From: JAGNZR01 sp051648365
Lineage (GTDB): Bacteria > Fusobacteriota > Fusobacteriia > Fusobacteriales > Fusobacteriaceae
Reading direction: 5' to 3'
NCBI GenBank assembly: GCA_051648365.1
Contig: JBOFEZ010000139.1
Coordinates: forward strand, 1 to 64,000
Length of the DNA stretch: 64,000 nucleotides
The position numbers and the translations under genes are program-made. Positions within the stretch are counted from its first letter, which is position 1. Each line of letters begins with the position of its first letter. Shown here piece by piece: positions 9,306 through 17,272 of this stretch. The notes beneath the pieces were generated by a model, which had not been told where the DNA came from, searched no databases, and worked only from the letters and a program-made list of their open reading frames with translations.

Positions 9306-9773
9306 TTAGTTTTTGCATTGAATTTTATTTACTATGTTTGTTGTTGATTTCCCCTCTACAAAATTAAGTATTCTAACTTCTCCTCCATGTTTTTCTACAA
9401 TAGGAGTTTCAGGGAGATCCTCTTTACGGTAATCTCCTCCCTTAACGTGGATACTTGGCTTTAGAGCATCTATAAGTTCTATCGGTGTATCCTCTTCAAA
9501 AATAACTGTAGCGTCCACCGCTTTTAATCCAGAAAGCATCTCTGCTCTATCTATCTCATTATTAATGGGTCTGGATTCCCCTTTTAATCTTCTCACTGAA
9601 GCATCAGAATTTACTCCTACCACGAGAAAATCACCCTGTTTTTTAGCTTCATTCATATATCTTAAATGTCCCACATGAAGTATATCAAAACATCCATTTG
9701 TAAATACAACTTTTTTTCCACTATTTTTTAATTCTTCTATTACCTTAGCTGCAACCTCTCTACTTAAAGTCAT
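9306..9773 (-). CDS. rfaE2: Heptose 1-phosphate adenylyltransferase (HldE C-terminal/RfaE2 type)
   Basis: The 155-residue protein is a stand-alone version of the C-terminal half of HldE. It transfers AMP to D-glycero-beta-D-manno-heptose 1-phosphate to make ADP-heptose for the lipopolysaccharide inner core. The cytidylyltransferase-fold signature is clear: FTNGCFDILHVGH (residues 25-36) with HVGH, VVGVNSDASVRRLKG, the conserved RAEML, and a C-terminal GKSTTNIV corresponding to the substrate-binding GxSTT motif. The heptose kinase half (RfaE1) is absent from this window. The gene lies between the Nudix hydrolase and tsaE in a tight operon. Its presence supports a heptose-containing lipopolysaccharide. 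Related ethanolamine- or glycerol-phosphate cytidylyltransferases are less likely, given the KGGDYRKEDLPE segment. Confidence 0.88.
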   Translation of the reverse strand: MTLSREVAAKVIEELKNSGKKVVFTNGCFDILHVGHLRYMNEAKKQGDFLVVGVNSDASVRRLKGESRPINNEIDRAEMLSGLKAVDATVIFEEDTPIELIDALKPSIHVKGGDYRKEDLPETPIVEKHGGEVRILNFVEGKSTTNIVNKIQCKN

Positions 9774-9803
9774 TTTTCCTCCATAAATTATTTTAAATCA
9801 TCT

Positions 9804-10448
9804 TTATTTTAAATATTTTAAAAGTTCAAAAACTATATCTGCTGTTATTCCCCATATTAACTCACCATCATAGCGATAAAAATAGACTTCTCTTGGCTGA
9901 CTTTTCCAAGGAGAACGGTATCTTTCAGGAAGATCCAGCTCTTCGTAGGGGAATATATATCGCTTTCCGTCCTCTTCATAATATGGCAGCGTTTCTACCT
10001 GTAGTTTTTCTATCCTTGGTTGATTTTCAAGAAAAAAATTCACTGGCACTAAAAAACATCTTTCAACCTCATTTTTGTTCAATTTCAAATTATTTAATGA
10101 ATTTATATCCACGCTCCCAAGATAAGCTTCTACCAAAATTCCACTCGGAATAACATGGGTTCCTATTTTACCCAAAAGGTTTATCTTATCTTCTGATAAA
10201 CCTATCTCCTCATAGCACTCTCTTAGAGCTGTATCTAGAGAATTCCTATCAATTTCATCAACTTTTCCTCCTGGAAAAGAAACCTCTCCACCCTGCCTTA
10301 TTCCTTGAGCTCTTTTTTGAAAAAGAAGATACTGTTCCATCTCATTTTCTACCAATAGGACAATCACTGCAGAGTTAAAATATTTTTCACTTCCTATAAA
10401 TTTTTCATGGAAACCTATTCTATCCTTTAAAACTTTTAAATTCACCAT
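9804..10448 (-). CDS. CoA pyrophosphatase-type Nudix hydrolase
   Basis: This 214-residue protein carries a Nudix box at residues 61-84 (G-x5-E region, then RECYEEIGL with the metal-binding glutamates at 77, 80 and 81). Immediately before it is the extended UPF0035-type motif around QKRAQGIRQGGEVSFPGG, which marks the NudL/PCD1 CoA pyrophosphatase group that cleaves CoA or its derivatives to 4'-phosphopantetheine and 3',5'-ADP. It is the first gene of a minus-strand operon running to tsaB. The start ATG has a GAAGGTGAT ribosome-binding site. A promoter overlaps the upp terminator just upstream. Substrate choice is inferred from the motif only. Confidence 0.82.
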   Translation of the reverse strand: MVNLKVLKDRIGFHEKFIGSEKYFNSAVIVLLVENEMEQYLLFQKRAQGIRQGGEVSFPGGKVDEIDRNSLDTALRECYEEIGLSEDKINLLGKIGTHVIPSGILVEAYLGSVDINSLNNLKLNKNEVERCFLVPVNFFLENQPRIEKLQVETLPYYEEDGKRYIFPYEELDLPERYRSPWKSQPREVYFYRYDGELIWGITADIVFELLKYLK

Positions 10449-10463
10449 AAAATCACCTTCTTA

Positions 10464-10492
10464 ATTATACTAGATAATAAAAAAAAAACAAG
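10464..10492 (-). promoter_or_regulatory. Promoter for the Nudix-rfaE2-tsaE-tsaB operon
   Basis: On the minus strand a -10 TATAAT (10464-10469) and a -35 TTGTTT (10487-10492) are separated by 17 bases. The spacer is largely the T run of the upp terminator, so terminator and promoter share bases. Confidence 0.5.
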
Positions 10493-10526
10493 AACCTGGA
10501 AAAATTTAAACATTTCCAGGTTCTTG
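10481..10526 (-). terminator. Intrinsic terminator after upp
   Basis: AAGAACCTGGAAA and TTTCCAGGTTCTT form a perfect 13-bp stem with a 10-base loop, followed on the minus strand by nine T. Confidence 0.93.
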
Positions 10527-10548
10527 ATATCTTCTATAGATATAGAAA

Positions 10549-11175
10549 TTATTTTGTTCCAAATATTCTATCTCCACAATCTCCTAGACCTGGATAGATA
10601 TAACCATTTTGATCTAATCCTTGATCTATTTTAGCTGTGTATATATCTACATCTGGGTGCTTCTGAAGTATTTTAGCTATTCCCTCAGGTGCTGCAACCA
10701 GACACATAAATATAATATCCTTTACATTATGTTCTTTCAGGTAGTCTATAGCATAAACTGCCGATCCTCCTGTAGCAAGCATCGGATCAAGAAGTATCAC
10801 TTTTCTCTCTGCTATATCTTGAGGTAATTTGCAATAATAGTAAACTGGTTCTAAAGTCTCTTCATTTCTATAAACTCCAATATGTCCTACTTTAGCAGTC
10901 GGTACAAGATCAAGAATTCCCTCTACCATCCCTAGTCCTGCTCTCAGTATAGGTACTATTCCAACGGCTTTATCTTGAAGTGCATATCCCTTTGTCTCCA
11001 TTAGAGGTGTTTCTACCTTTATCTCTTCTACTTTGATATTCTTGGTAGCCTCATAAGTCATTAGCTTTGCTATTTCATTAAGGTTCTCTCTAAATGTCTT
11101 CGTATCAGTTTTCTTATCCCTTAAAATTGTCAACTTATGCTGAATAAGCGGGTGATTCACTTCGATTACTGCCAT
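10549..11175 (-). CDS. upp: Uracil phosphoribosyltransferase
   Basis: The 208-residue enzyme converts uracil and PRPP to UMP, the standard route for pyrimidine base salvage. Characteristic elements are HPLIQHKLTILRDK at the N-terminus, VPILRAGLGMVEGI, the PRPP-binding loop DPMLATGGSA (around residue 129), and the C-terminal GLGDCGDRIFGTK with the uracil-binding loop. Length is exactly as expected. It lies alone between the rpmE terminator and its own strong terminator. Functionally it would complete the pyrimidine branch of the nucleoside salvage genes found at 42-51 kb, because pyrimidine phosphorylase there releases uracil. An AGGAGG-type ribosome-binding site precedes the ATG. Confidence 0.97.
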   Translation of the reverse strand: MAVIEVNHPLIQHKLTILRDKKTDTKTFRENLNEIAKLMTYEATKNIKVEEIKVETPLMETKGYALQDKAVGIVPILRAGLGMVEGILDLVPTAKVGHIGVYRNEETLEPVYYYCKLPQDIAERKVILLDPMLATGGSAVYAIDYLKEHNVKDIIFMCLVAAPEGIAKILQKHPDVDIYTAKIDQGLDQNGYIYPGLGDCGDRIFGTK

Positions 11176-11214
11176 TTTTACCTCCTGAATGTATTTTAAT
11201 TTTATGTTGTTTGC

Positions 11215-11242
11215 AAAAAAAGAGGCTAACGCCCCTTTTTTT
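11215..11242 (-). terminator. Intrinsic terminator after rpmE
   Basis: AAAAAAAGGGGC and GCCTCTTTTTTT flank the loop GTTA on the minus strand, giving a GC-rich hairpin that runs straight into a T tract. It overlaps the rpmE stop codon. Confidence 0.85.
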
Positions 11243-11456
11243 AGTTACCTTTGTTGTATCTTTTGTTGAATTTGTCAACTCTTCCAGCAGCATCGATAAA
11301 CTTAGCTTTACCAGTATAGAATGGGTGGCAATTAGCGCACACAGCTAGCTTAAGCTCAGCGTTTTTTGCAGCCATAGTTGATCTTGTCTCAAATCTGTTT
11401 CCACAAGTACAGTCAACTGTTAACACATCGTATTTTGGATGAATATTCTTTTTCAT
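11241..11456 (-). CDS. rpmE: Ribosomal protein L31 (zinc-binding form)
   Basis: From MKKNIHPKYD the protein is 71 residues and matches L31 throughout, including VDCTCGNRFETRST, the motif VCANCHPFYTGK and GRVDKFNKRY. All four cysteines of the zinc-containing C+ form are present (CxC and CxxC), so it is the zinc-replete paralogue rather than the YtiA/C- type. An in-frame ATG nine codons upstream exists (MIEKDGDNL), but it has no ribosome-binding site and the extension is not seen in the family, so the internal start at 11456 is preferred. The preceding AAGGACGG is rather far (13 bases) from that ATG. The gene is monocistronic, with a clear promoter and terminator. Confidence 0.95.
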   Translation of the reverse strand: MKKNIHPKYDVLTVDCTCGNRFETRSTMAAKNAELKLAVCANCHPFYTGKAKFIDAAGRVDKFNKRYNKGN

Positions 11457-11501
11457 TAGGTTGTCACCGTCCTTCTCTATCATTTCTCAATATTACAAGG
11501 A

Positions 11502-11530
11502 ATTTTACCATAGATTATTGTTTTTTGCAA
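11502..11530 (-). promoter_or_regulatory. Promoter for rpmE
   Basis: On the minus strand -35 TTGCAA (11525-11530) and -10 TAAAAT (11502-11507) have a 17-base spacer. Confidence 0.65.
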
Positions 11531-11539
11531 GAAAATTAT

Positions 11540-11568
11540 TTTACTTTTTACAAAATTTAAATTATAAT
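11540..11568 (+). promoter_or_regulatory. Promoter for the RNase H gene
   Basis: A -35 TTTACT (11540-11545) and a -10 TATAAT (11563-11568) have a 17-base spacer and lie 43 bases upstream of the TTG start. The region is divergent with rpmE. Confidence 0.55.
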
Positions 11569-11611
11569 TGTCTCAAGAGTTATTTTTCTAACATAAGAGA
11601 GGGGGAGGGCT

Positions 11612-12268
11612 TTGGCCAAAGTAAAATTTTATGCATATTATTTAACAGAAAAAAATATTCAAGGTATTGTTAATTCATGGGATGAATGCAAATCTATAAT
11701 TTCAGGGAACAAAGCTGTGAGATATAAGTCTTTCTCTTCCTATGAAGAATCTAATAATTGGCTTCTCTCAGGGGCTAATTACGAACCCAATCCTCAATTA
11801 AAAGAAAACCGTAAAAAAAAAGCTGAAAAAAATAGAATAGCTTTGGAAAACCTCCAAGATGGAATCTATTTTGATTCTGGAACTGGTAGAGGAATAGGTG
11901 TGGAATCTAGGGTAACTGATAAAAATGGAAACTCCTATCTTTCAAAATATTTTCCTAAATTAATTAACGAATTTGACAATATCCCTTTAGGAAAAGAAGT
12001 AACAAATAATTATGGTGAACTTATTGCCCTTTACTGTGCCCTTAAAATAGCTTTTGAAGAAAATATCCTCAATATCTACGGGGATAGTAATCTAGTTATA
12101 TATTACTGGTCTCAGGGGCGAGCAAATTTTCATAACTTAAATGAAAAAACTGTAAAATATATCCATATAGTTTCTGAGCTTTCTAAAGAATTCAAAAAAA
12201 TAGGTGGATCTATACAGTTTGTTTCTGGCGATATCAATCCTGCTGATTTAGGATTTCATAAAGCCTAG
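11612..12268 (+). CDS. rnhA: Ribonuclease H with N-terminal hybrid-binding (viroplasmin-like) domain
   Basis: The 218-residue protein joins an RNA/DNA hybrid-binding domain (residues 1-58, KFYAYYLTEKNIQGIVNSWDEC and the KSFSSYEESNNWL end) to an RNase HI fold. The catalytic acidic residues can be placed at D88 (GIYFDSGTG), E136 (NYGELIAL), D158 (IYGDSNLV) and D212 (NPADLGFHKA), so the enzyme should degrade RNA in RNA:DNA hybrids. The start is TTG, preceded by GAGAGGGGGAGGG; no ATG gives a better reading frame. The two-domain type is common in Clostridia and eukaryotic RNase H1 but not in E. coli RNase HI. It is followed 47 bases later by an unrelated membrane-protein gene on the same strand. 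Confidence 0.88.
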   Translation: MAKVKFYAYYLTEKNIQGIVNSWDECKSIISGNKAVRYKSFSSYEESNNWLLSGANYEPNPQLKENRKKKAEKNRIALENLQDGIYFDSGTGRGIGVESRVTDKNGNSYLSKYFPKLINEFDNIPLGKEVTNNYGELIALYCALKIAFEENILNIYGDSNLVIYYWSQGRANFHNLNEKTVKYIHIVSELSKEFKKIGGSIQFVSGDINPADLGFHKA

Positions 12269-12315
12269 TGTTGTTTATATTTTTTCAAATTTTTTGCTTT
12301 AACGGAGGATAATTT

Positions 12316-12993
12316 ATGTTCGAACTTTTTGATCAATCACATCTCCTTTATCTTTTGGGATATGGTTTCTTTACTCTTATTGCTTTTTTTATACTTTACA
12401 CAATGGGAGGCAATAATGCCAGTAAAAATAGCGCTATTGCTGTCACTGTTTTAAAATTGGGTGAGCTTGCTTACAGACATTATATTCTTGGGGAAGATTT
12501 GATTTCTATACTCCCTTTACATCTGTGCAACATTGCCCTTATTAGTGGCGTTGCCTTTATGTTCACACATAATAAAATTTTATTTCAGTTAACTTACTTC
12601 TGGAGTATTGGAGCTATTTTTGCTCTCTTAACCCCTGAAGTCAGATATAAATTCCCAAATTTTTGGCATATTAGTTTTTTTGTCACTCATTTTTATCTTT
12701 TTTTAATCATGCTCTATGGAGTTTTCAAATTAAGATTAAAGCCTACATTGGGTGGACTCTTTCTTTCTTTTTTCACCATAAATTTTATCGCAGTAGGAGT
12801 CTATTTTATAAATTCTAATCTAGGAACAAATTTTATGTTCATTAACTACAAACCAGAATTTAATTCTCCTCTAGATTACTTTGGAGAATGGCCTTATTAC
12901 ATTATTCCGGTTGAATGTATATTTTTTATCTTAAGCTTCATATTTTATCTACCATTTAAAAATAGCAAAAAATTCAAATACAGCAATTTTTAA
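12316..12993 (+). CDS. YwaF/TIGR02206-family integral membrane protein
   Basis: This 225-residue hydrophobic protein has about six to seven predicted membrane segments. It shows hallmarks of the YwaF (TIGR02206) family: an initial FDQSHLLYLLGYG, the central LPLHLCNIALISG, a WSIGAIFALLTPE motif and HFYLFLIMLYGV. No biochemical function is established for the family. An AACGGAGGATAA ribosome-binding site precedes the ATG. The gene ends four bases inside the convergent yigZ gene, and no terminator was recognised between them. Family placement is fairly confident; role unknown. Confidence 0.75.
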   Translation: MFELFDQSHLLYLLGYGFFTLIAFFILYTMGGNNASKNSAIAVTVLKLGELAYRHYILGEDLISILPLHLCNIALISGVAFMFTHNKILFQLTYFWSIGAIFALLTPEVRYKFPNFWHISFFVTHFYLFLIMLYGVFKLRLKPTLGGLFLSFFTINFIAVGVYFINSNLGTNFMFINYKPEFNSPLDYFGEWPYYIIPVECIFFILSFIFYLPFKNSKKFKYSNF

Positions 12994-13565
12994 TTTAAAA
13001 CAAGCACTCCTTCAATAGAGTTCACTATCTTCAAAGTTTCTTTATCCAGGGTTACTTGATAGGTAACCCTTTCACTATAATTTTTGCCAATTGGTTCTAT
13101 TTTTGCCTCTTTTAAAATCTGATCTATCTCTCCATTTTTATCATAAGAAAAATCTATTATATACTCTTTTGTTTCTCTAAATTCTCCTATTTCTCCTGCT
13201 AAAACAGCCAACTTTGCTGTTTTAGCATAGTTTCTCACAAGCCCGCCTGCTCCAAGTTTTATTCCTCCGAAATATCTTGTGGCAACTACTACCACATTAT
13301 TTATATCCATATAGTTGAGAATTTCACCCATCGGTTTTCCTGCAGTTCCTGAGGGTTCTCCATCATCATCCGACTTAAAATATTCCTGTCCTTTTTCAGT
13401 TAATTTATACACACTGCAATTGTGTGTTGCATTTGGATGCTTCTTTTTTATCGACTGGATAAAGTTTTCAGCTTCCACTTTACTTCCCACAGGTTTGGCG
13501 TAACCTATAAACTTTGACTTTTTCTCTTCAAATTCAATTACTACTTCTTTTTTTATACTTTTCAT
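12990..13565 (-). CDS. yigZ: YigZ/IMPACT-family protein
   Basis: The 191-residue protein matches the YigZ (UPF0029/IMPACT) family, whose bacterial members are of uncertain function. Visible landmarks are EEKKSKFIGYAKPV, KKHPNATHNCSVY, the core DDDGEPSGTAGKPM and VVVVATRYFGGIKLGAGGLVR, then a C-terminal alpha/beta domain. The family is related to eukaryotic IMPACT, a GCN1-binding regulator, but that role cannot be transferred. It ends four bases inside the convergent YwaF-like gene and begins nine bases after comEC stops, so it terminates the coaX-tmcAL-MFS-comEC-yigZ array. Confidence 0.9.
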   Translation of the reverse strand: MKSIKKEVVIEFEEKKSKFIGYAKPVGSKVEAENFIQSIKKKHPNATHNCSVYKLTEKGQEYFKSDDDGEPSGTAGKPMGEILNYMDINNVVVVATRYFGGIKLGAGGLVRNYAKTAKLAVLAGEIGEFRETKEYIIDFSYDKNGEIDQILKEAKIEPIGKNYSERVTYQVTLDKETLKIVNSIEGVLVLN

Positions 13566-13574
13566 ACATACCTC

Positions 13575-14798
13575 TCATCCAAAAAATTCCATACTTTTTA
13601 TTAAAAGATTATACCATATATTTGTTAGTGGCATAATCGGAAATATAAGTGATATAAAACACAAAATTATATAGACACTACCCAAAGGAGTTATTATTAA
13701 ACTCATAAATATAGCTTTCAGTGAAAATGTTCCTAAGTTATAATAAATCAAAGGGGCAATTCCAAGTTGGAGAAAAATTGTAAAGAAAATATAATTTCCT
13801 ACCATCAAAATCCCTTTATTAAAAAAATATTTTCTTTTTTCTAGTTTTTTTTCAAATGTTTTTATAAAATATTTTTGAACTAAAACAAAAACAAAAATTA
13901 TCATCATAGCCCAGTAGGATAAAACAAAAGACAGCTCTTTGTATATCGAAGGTTTTAATATAATTCCAATTATAAAAGCCAAAGCCAGGGATTTTATATT
14001 ATCTGAATTTTCAGACAATATATTTCCCATTAGGTATATCACGGCCATTATATATGCTCTTTCCAAGGATGCTGACTCCCTTACAGATATAAAATACAGT
14101 GTTATAGTGAAAAGCATAAAAAGATTTTTTTCTCTTTTATATAACTTTGTTTTCTTTAAAAGAAACTCCATGAGGAAAAGAAGTATTCCTAAATGCATTC
14201 CAGATATGGCAAGAAGGTGCGATACTCCATTTTCTATAAAAAGTTTTTTTATTTTGGGAGAAAGAGCTTCTTTTTCTCCTGATACAACTGCGAAAAAAAG
14301 ATTTTTTTCTTCATTCCTTGAATCTTTCGACAACTTCTCATTTCTTCTCTGAAATTTCTCTTTCAAACTCCATTTTTCTAACTTTTTTATCTTTTCAGGC
14401 TTCAGATAATACCTTATCTCATTCTCTCTTTCGTATATTCTTTCTATTCTTCCCTCAACTTCGTAATCTCCATTTTTAACTCTATCTAATATCACCACAC
14501 TTCTTTTCTGTGGAAATTTATCTTTAATTTTAAGTATTTTTCCTCTACCGTCATATATTTCAACCTCTACTTTAGAGAGAAAATCTCCTTTTGTGTAAAT
14601 TTTTCTATCCATCCTCATCAAAAAACTAATTAAAAAAACAGCAGGTATAATCCAATAGAAAAAAATCTTTTTTCTAAGTGTTACACCTACTGCCATCACT
14701 AAAAAAACAAACACGAATACACCGTATGGTTCAGGAAAAAAATTTAGAATAACAATTCCTAAAAATACTTCAATTGCCAAAAGGTATATAGTGTCCAT
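13575..14798 (-). CDS. ComEC/Rec2-type DNA-uptake channel protein, short form
   Basis: This 407-residue membrane protein contains the ComEC competence domain, including the diagnostic stretch GVSHLLAISGMHLGILLFL (near residue 190), preceded by an OB-like soluble part (residues 50-130). ComEC forms the inner-membrane channel for transforming single-stranded DNA. Typical ComEC proteins are about 700-800 residues because a metallo-beta-lactamase-like domain follows the membrane part. Here the frame ends shortly after the last transmembrane segments (ending SMEFFG) and yigZ begins nine bases later, so that domain is missing. An AGGAG site precedes the ATG. Whether the short form supports DNA uptake is unknown. 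Confidence 0.8.
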   Translation of the reverse strand: MDTIYLLAIEVFLGIVILNFFPEPYGVFVFVFLVMAVGVTLRKKIFFYWIIPAVFLISFLMRMDRKIYTKGDFLSKVEVEIYDGRGKILKIKDKFPQKRSVVILDRVKNGDYEVEGRIERIYERENEIRYYLKPEKIKKLEKWSLKEKFQRRNEKLSKDSRNEEKNLFFAVVSGEKEALSPKIKKLFIENGVSHLLAISGMHLGILLFLMEFLLKKTKLYKREKNLFMLFTITLYFISVRESASLERAYIMAVIYLMGNILSENSDNIKSLALAFIIGIILKPSIYKELSFVLSYWAMMIIFVFVLVQKYFIKTFEKKLEKRKYFFNKGILMVGNYIFFTIFLQLGIAPLIYYNLGTFSLKAIFMSLIITPLGSVYIILCFISLIFPIMPLTNIWYNLLIKSMEFFG

Positions 14799-14800
14799 GC

Positions 14801-16093
14801 CTACTCCTTATATTTAAAATAAAAAATAAAAGATATCAAAAAAGATATTGCTGAAAAAAGAGAACTATTATATATTCCTCTGTTTGTAACTACTCCTTCT
14901 CCCCCTGAAGCTAGGACTATCGGAAGTATAAATATCGAGATTAGAAAAGCCATCTTTAAAAAGAATCCCTGTATTCCAAAACAGACTCCTTCTATTCTCT
15001 CTCCAGAACGCTGACTTATCCTGGTTCCTATTTCGCTTAGCATTGCCGGTGGAAAAATAAAAGCTGACCCTGATACAGGTATCCCGATAAGAGCGAAAAT
15101 AGCATAACCATAACTAGCTGGAATTATTTTTCCTAAATTAAACAGTACAATAGAAAGAAAAGAAAGTACCAGTAAACAAGCGAGCATTACCTTCCTATAT
15201 CCTATTTTTTTAGAAAGTTTTACTGTAGGAATAAAAAATAAAGCAGCTACTCCAAAAAGCATTACTGCTGCAAGGGTTATCCCTCCTTTCCCCTGCCCCA
15301 TAACATCTTCAACATAGTAATTCATCACAGCTCTTAAGTTATTAAACCCTACAAAATAAAAGAGAAGTCCAAAAAGGTAATGGATAAAAGAACTATCTTT
15401 TAATACTATTTTTAAAGTGGATTTGAAATCTGCTTTAGAAACTCCACCTACGGAAAGTTTTTTTTCAGGAACACCAAAAACAGTAAAAAAAGCTCCTATT
15501 ACGGAAAGAACACTCAATGTTATAACCATACCTCTCACTCCCTGAAGTGTATCTCCTTTTCCTAAAATTTTTATAAGTATTCCGGGAGCAATCATAGCTA
15601 AAGCACTATAAAGTAATCGGAATACTGACTGCCAGGTAGACAAGGATAGACGTTCATCCTTATCCTGGCCTATTTCTGGGATAAGGGAGTTGTATGGTCC
15701 TCCTACCACTGTATAAAATGTGAAAAAAAGAGATCCAACCACCGTTAGGTAGATAAATGTTACTACCTCACTTCCCAAAGGAGGGTAGAAAAAGGCAACT
15801 GTTGCAACTGCAAGCGGAATCGTTCCTACAGCTATATAAGGAATTCTTCTTCCCCACCTGGTTGATGTTCTATCCGATAAATATCCAACTAAAGGATCTG
15901 TTATCACATCGACACTCCGAGATAAAGCTAATGCTATAGATAACATTATAGGAGGAATAATAATTTTTAATCCAGAATTTGCGGGTGGCAGATAAAAATA
16001 AAGTATCCATTGGGCAAAAATTTGATCTACAATGGCATAACTGACCCCTGCTCCGTATAATATTTTTGTGCTTAGTTTTAAATGTCCCCTCAT
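14801..16093 (-). CDS. MFS/GPH-family sugar:cation symporter-like transporter
   Basis: The 430-residue protein has about 12 predicted membrane segments and the MelB/GPH-type signature DVITDPLVGYLSDRTSTRWGRR after the second segment. Family members import sugars or glycosides with Na+ or H+. MelB coordinates cation with acidic residues in early helices, and the SRSVDVITDP stretch here fits that area. No sugar-metabolism gene is nearby, so the substrate cannot be inferred. It is embedded between comEC (2-base gap) and tmcAL (18-base gap), which looks like operon packing rather than functional linkage. The MSF-type assignment is good; specificity is open. Confidence 0.8.
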   Translation of the reverse strand: MRGHLKLSTKILYGAGVSYAIVDQIFAQWILYFYLPPANSGLKIIIPPIMLSIALALSRSVDVITDPLVGYLSDRTSTRWGRRIPYIAVGTIPLAVATVAFFYPPLGSEVVTFIYLTVVGSLFFTFYTVVGGPYNSLIPEIGQDKDERLSLSTWQSVFRLLYSALAMIAPGILIKILGKGDTLQGVRGMVITLSVLSVIGAFFTVFGVPEKKLSVGGVSKADFKSTLKIVLKDSSFIHYLFGLLFYFVGFNNLRAVMNYYVEDVMGQGKGGITLAAVMLFGVAALFFIPTVKLSKKIGYRKVMLACLLVLSFLSIVLFNLGKIIPASYGYAIFALIGIPVSGSAFIFPPAMLSEIGTRISQRSGERIEGVCFGIQGFFLKMAFLISIFILPIVLASGGEGVVTNRGIYNSSLFSAISFLISFIFYFKYKE

Positions 16094-16111
16094 TTCACAC
16101 CCCTGTATTTT

Positions 16112-17272
16112 TTATTTTATAATGGGAATTTTCATATCTTCATAATGATTTACCATTTTATATATTTCTGAAGCCCTTTCATTGAAATAAAAAAGTTTAT
16201 GCTCATTAAAATTTAAATATTTATTTATATTTTTCTTACCTACCAGAATAGGGACTCTGCTATCTCTATTTTTTTTAAAATATTTTAGATATTCCTGTCC
16301 CTTTTGGCTAAAGCCTAGTATATTTATATATGGTAGATTTTCTTTTGTCTCTTTCGTTATATCTACTGTCAATCCAGTTAAAATATGTATCAATATTCTT
16401 TGAAGCCTTCCTATCGTGTATCTTTTTGTTATTAATTTTTGAAAGAAATTCTTGAAGTCTAAATTTTCTAAAGCACAGTTATAAAGTCTATTTTCCAACC
16501 CTATCTCAATATCTTGAATAGTTTTTAAAGAATCGTAATCTTTTAAAATAGCATATCTTATTAACGGATAATACTCTTCCAATAAAGCTATTTTCTCATG
16601 TTTTATGAGTTCTACAGTAGCTTCCGGCAAATAGTGTTCAACAGAATCCTTTTCCCCTATCATTTTTCTTATTCCAGTAGCTGAAGCTATTTCACCGACA
16701 CCTTCTAAATCATGATATCCTGCACCTATTCTTTTTATAGGAACCATTTTCACTCTTCTTTTAAGTTTTTTTTCGCTTTTAACATACTCTATTCCCAGTA
16801 TATCATTGGATTTGATTTTCTGTGTCACTCCTAAATTTATTAACGATTCAGAATATGCCGTTGGGTATGAAAAACCCTTTTTCAAATAGCTTTCTAAATA
16901 TGATTTAAACTCAGCACATTCCTCCATAGTAGCTATCTTTTCTATTCCTTCAATATCTCCGCTTTCAGAACCGAAAACTACCCATTCTACTTCCAACTCA
17001 CCTAAAATTTCCATAGCTCCTTTCGCAAAAATTTCGGCACTCTGGCTAGAATAAAAAATAGGAAGTTCGACTATTAAATCAATTTCGTTTGCAAGGGCTA
17101 TTTCGGCTCTTTTAAATCTATTAATACAGGCTATTTCTCCTCTCTGGGTAAAATCTCCACTCATCACCGCTATTATTAAATCTGCTCCTGTTACCTCTTT
17201 AGCCCTCTCTAGGTGGTATCTATGTCCGTTATGAAACGGATTGTATTCTACAATAACTCCTACTGCTTTCAT
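16112..17272 (-). CDS. tmcAL: tRNA(Met) cytidine acetate ligase (TmcAL/YlbM)
   Basis: The 386-residue protein starts with the nucleotidyltransferase signature GVIVEYNPFHNGHRYHLERA (HNGH). It then shows VMSGDFTQRGEIA, VELPIFYSSQSAEIFAKGA and VFGSESGD, all typical of TmcAL. In Bacillus subtilis this enzyme uses acetate and ATP to make N4-acetylcytidine at the wobble position of elongator tRNA-Met. Length fits the family. Its gene starts exactly where coaX ends (no gap), suggesting translational coupling. A pantetheine-phosphate adenylyltransferase-like annotation would be wrong, because the protein is far longer than CoaD. Confidence 0.9.
   Translation of the reverse strand: MKAVGVIVEYNPFHNGHRYHLERAKEVTGADLIIAVMSGDFTQRGEIACINRFKRAEIALANEIDLIVELPIFYSSQSAEIFAKGAMEILGELEVEWVVFGSESGDIEGIEKIATMEECAEFKSYLESYLKKGFSYPTAYSESLINLGVTQKIKSNDILGIEYVKSEKKLKRRVKMVPIKRIGAGYHDLEGVGEIASATGIRKMIGEKDSVEHYLPEATVELIKHEKIALLEEYYPLIRYAILKDYDSLKTIQDIEIGLENRLYNCALENLDFKNFFQKLITKRYTIGRLQRILIHILTGLTVDITKETKENLPYINILGFSQKGQEYLKYFKKNRDSRVPILVGKKNINKYLNFNEHKLFYFNERASEIYKMVNHYEDMKIPIIK

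Noticed and set aside
11457..11483. N-terminal extension of L31
   Set aside because: The extra nine residues are not found in the family and lack a ribosome-binding site for their ATG. The extension also includes the Shine-Dalgarno-like AAGGACGG of the internal start.
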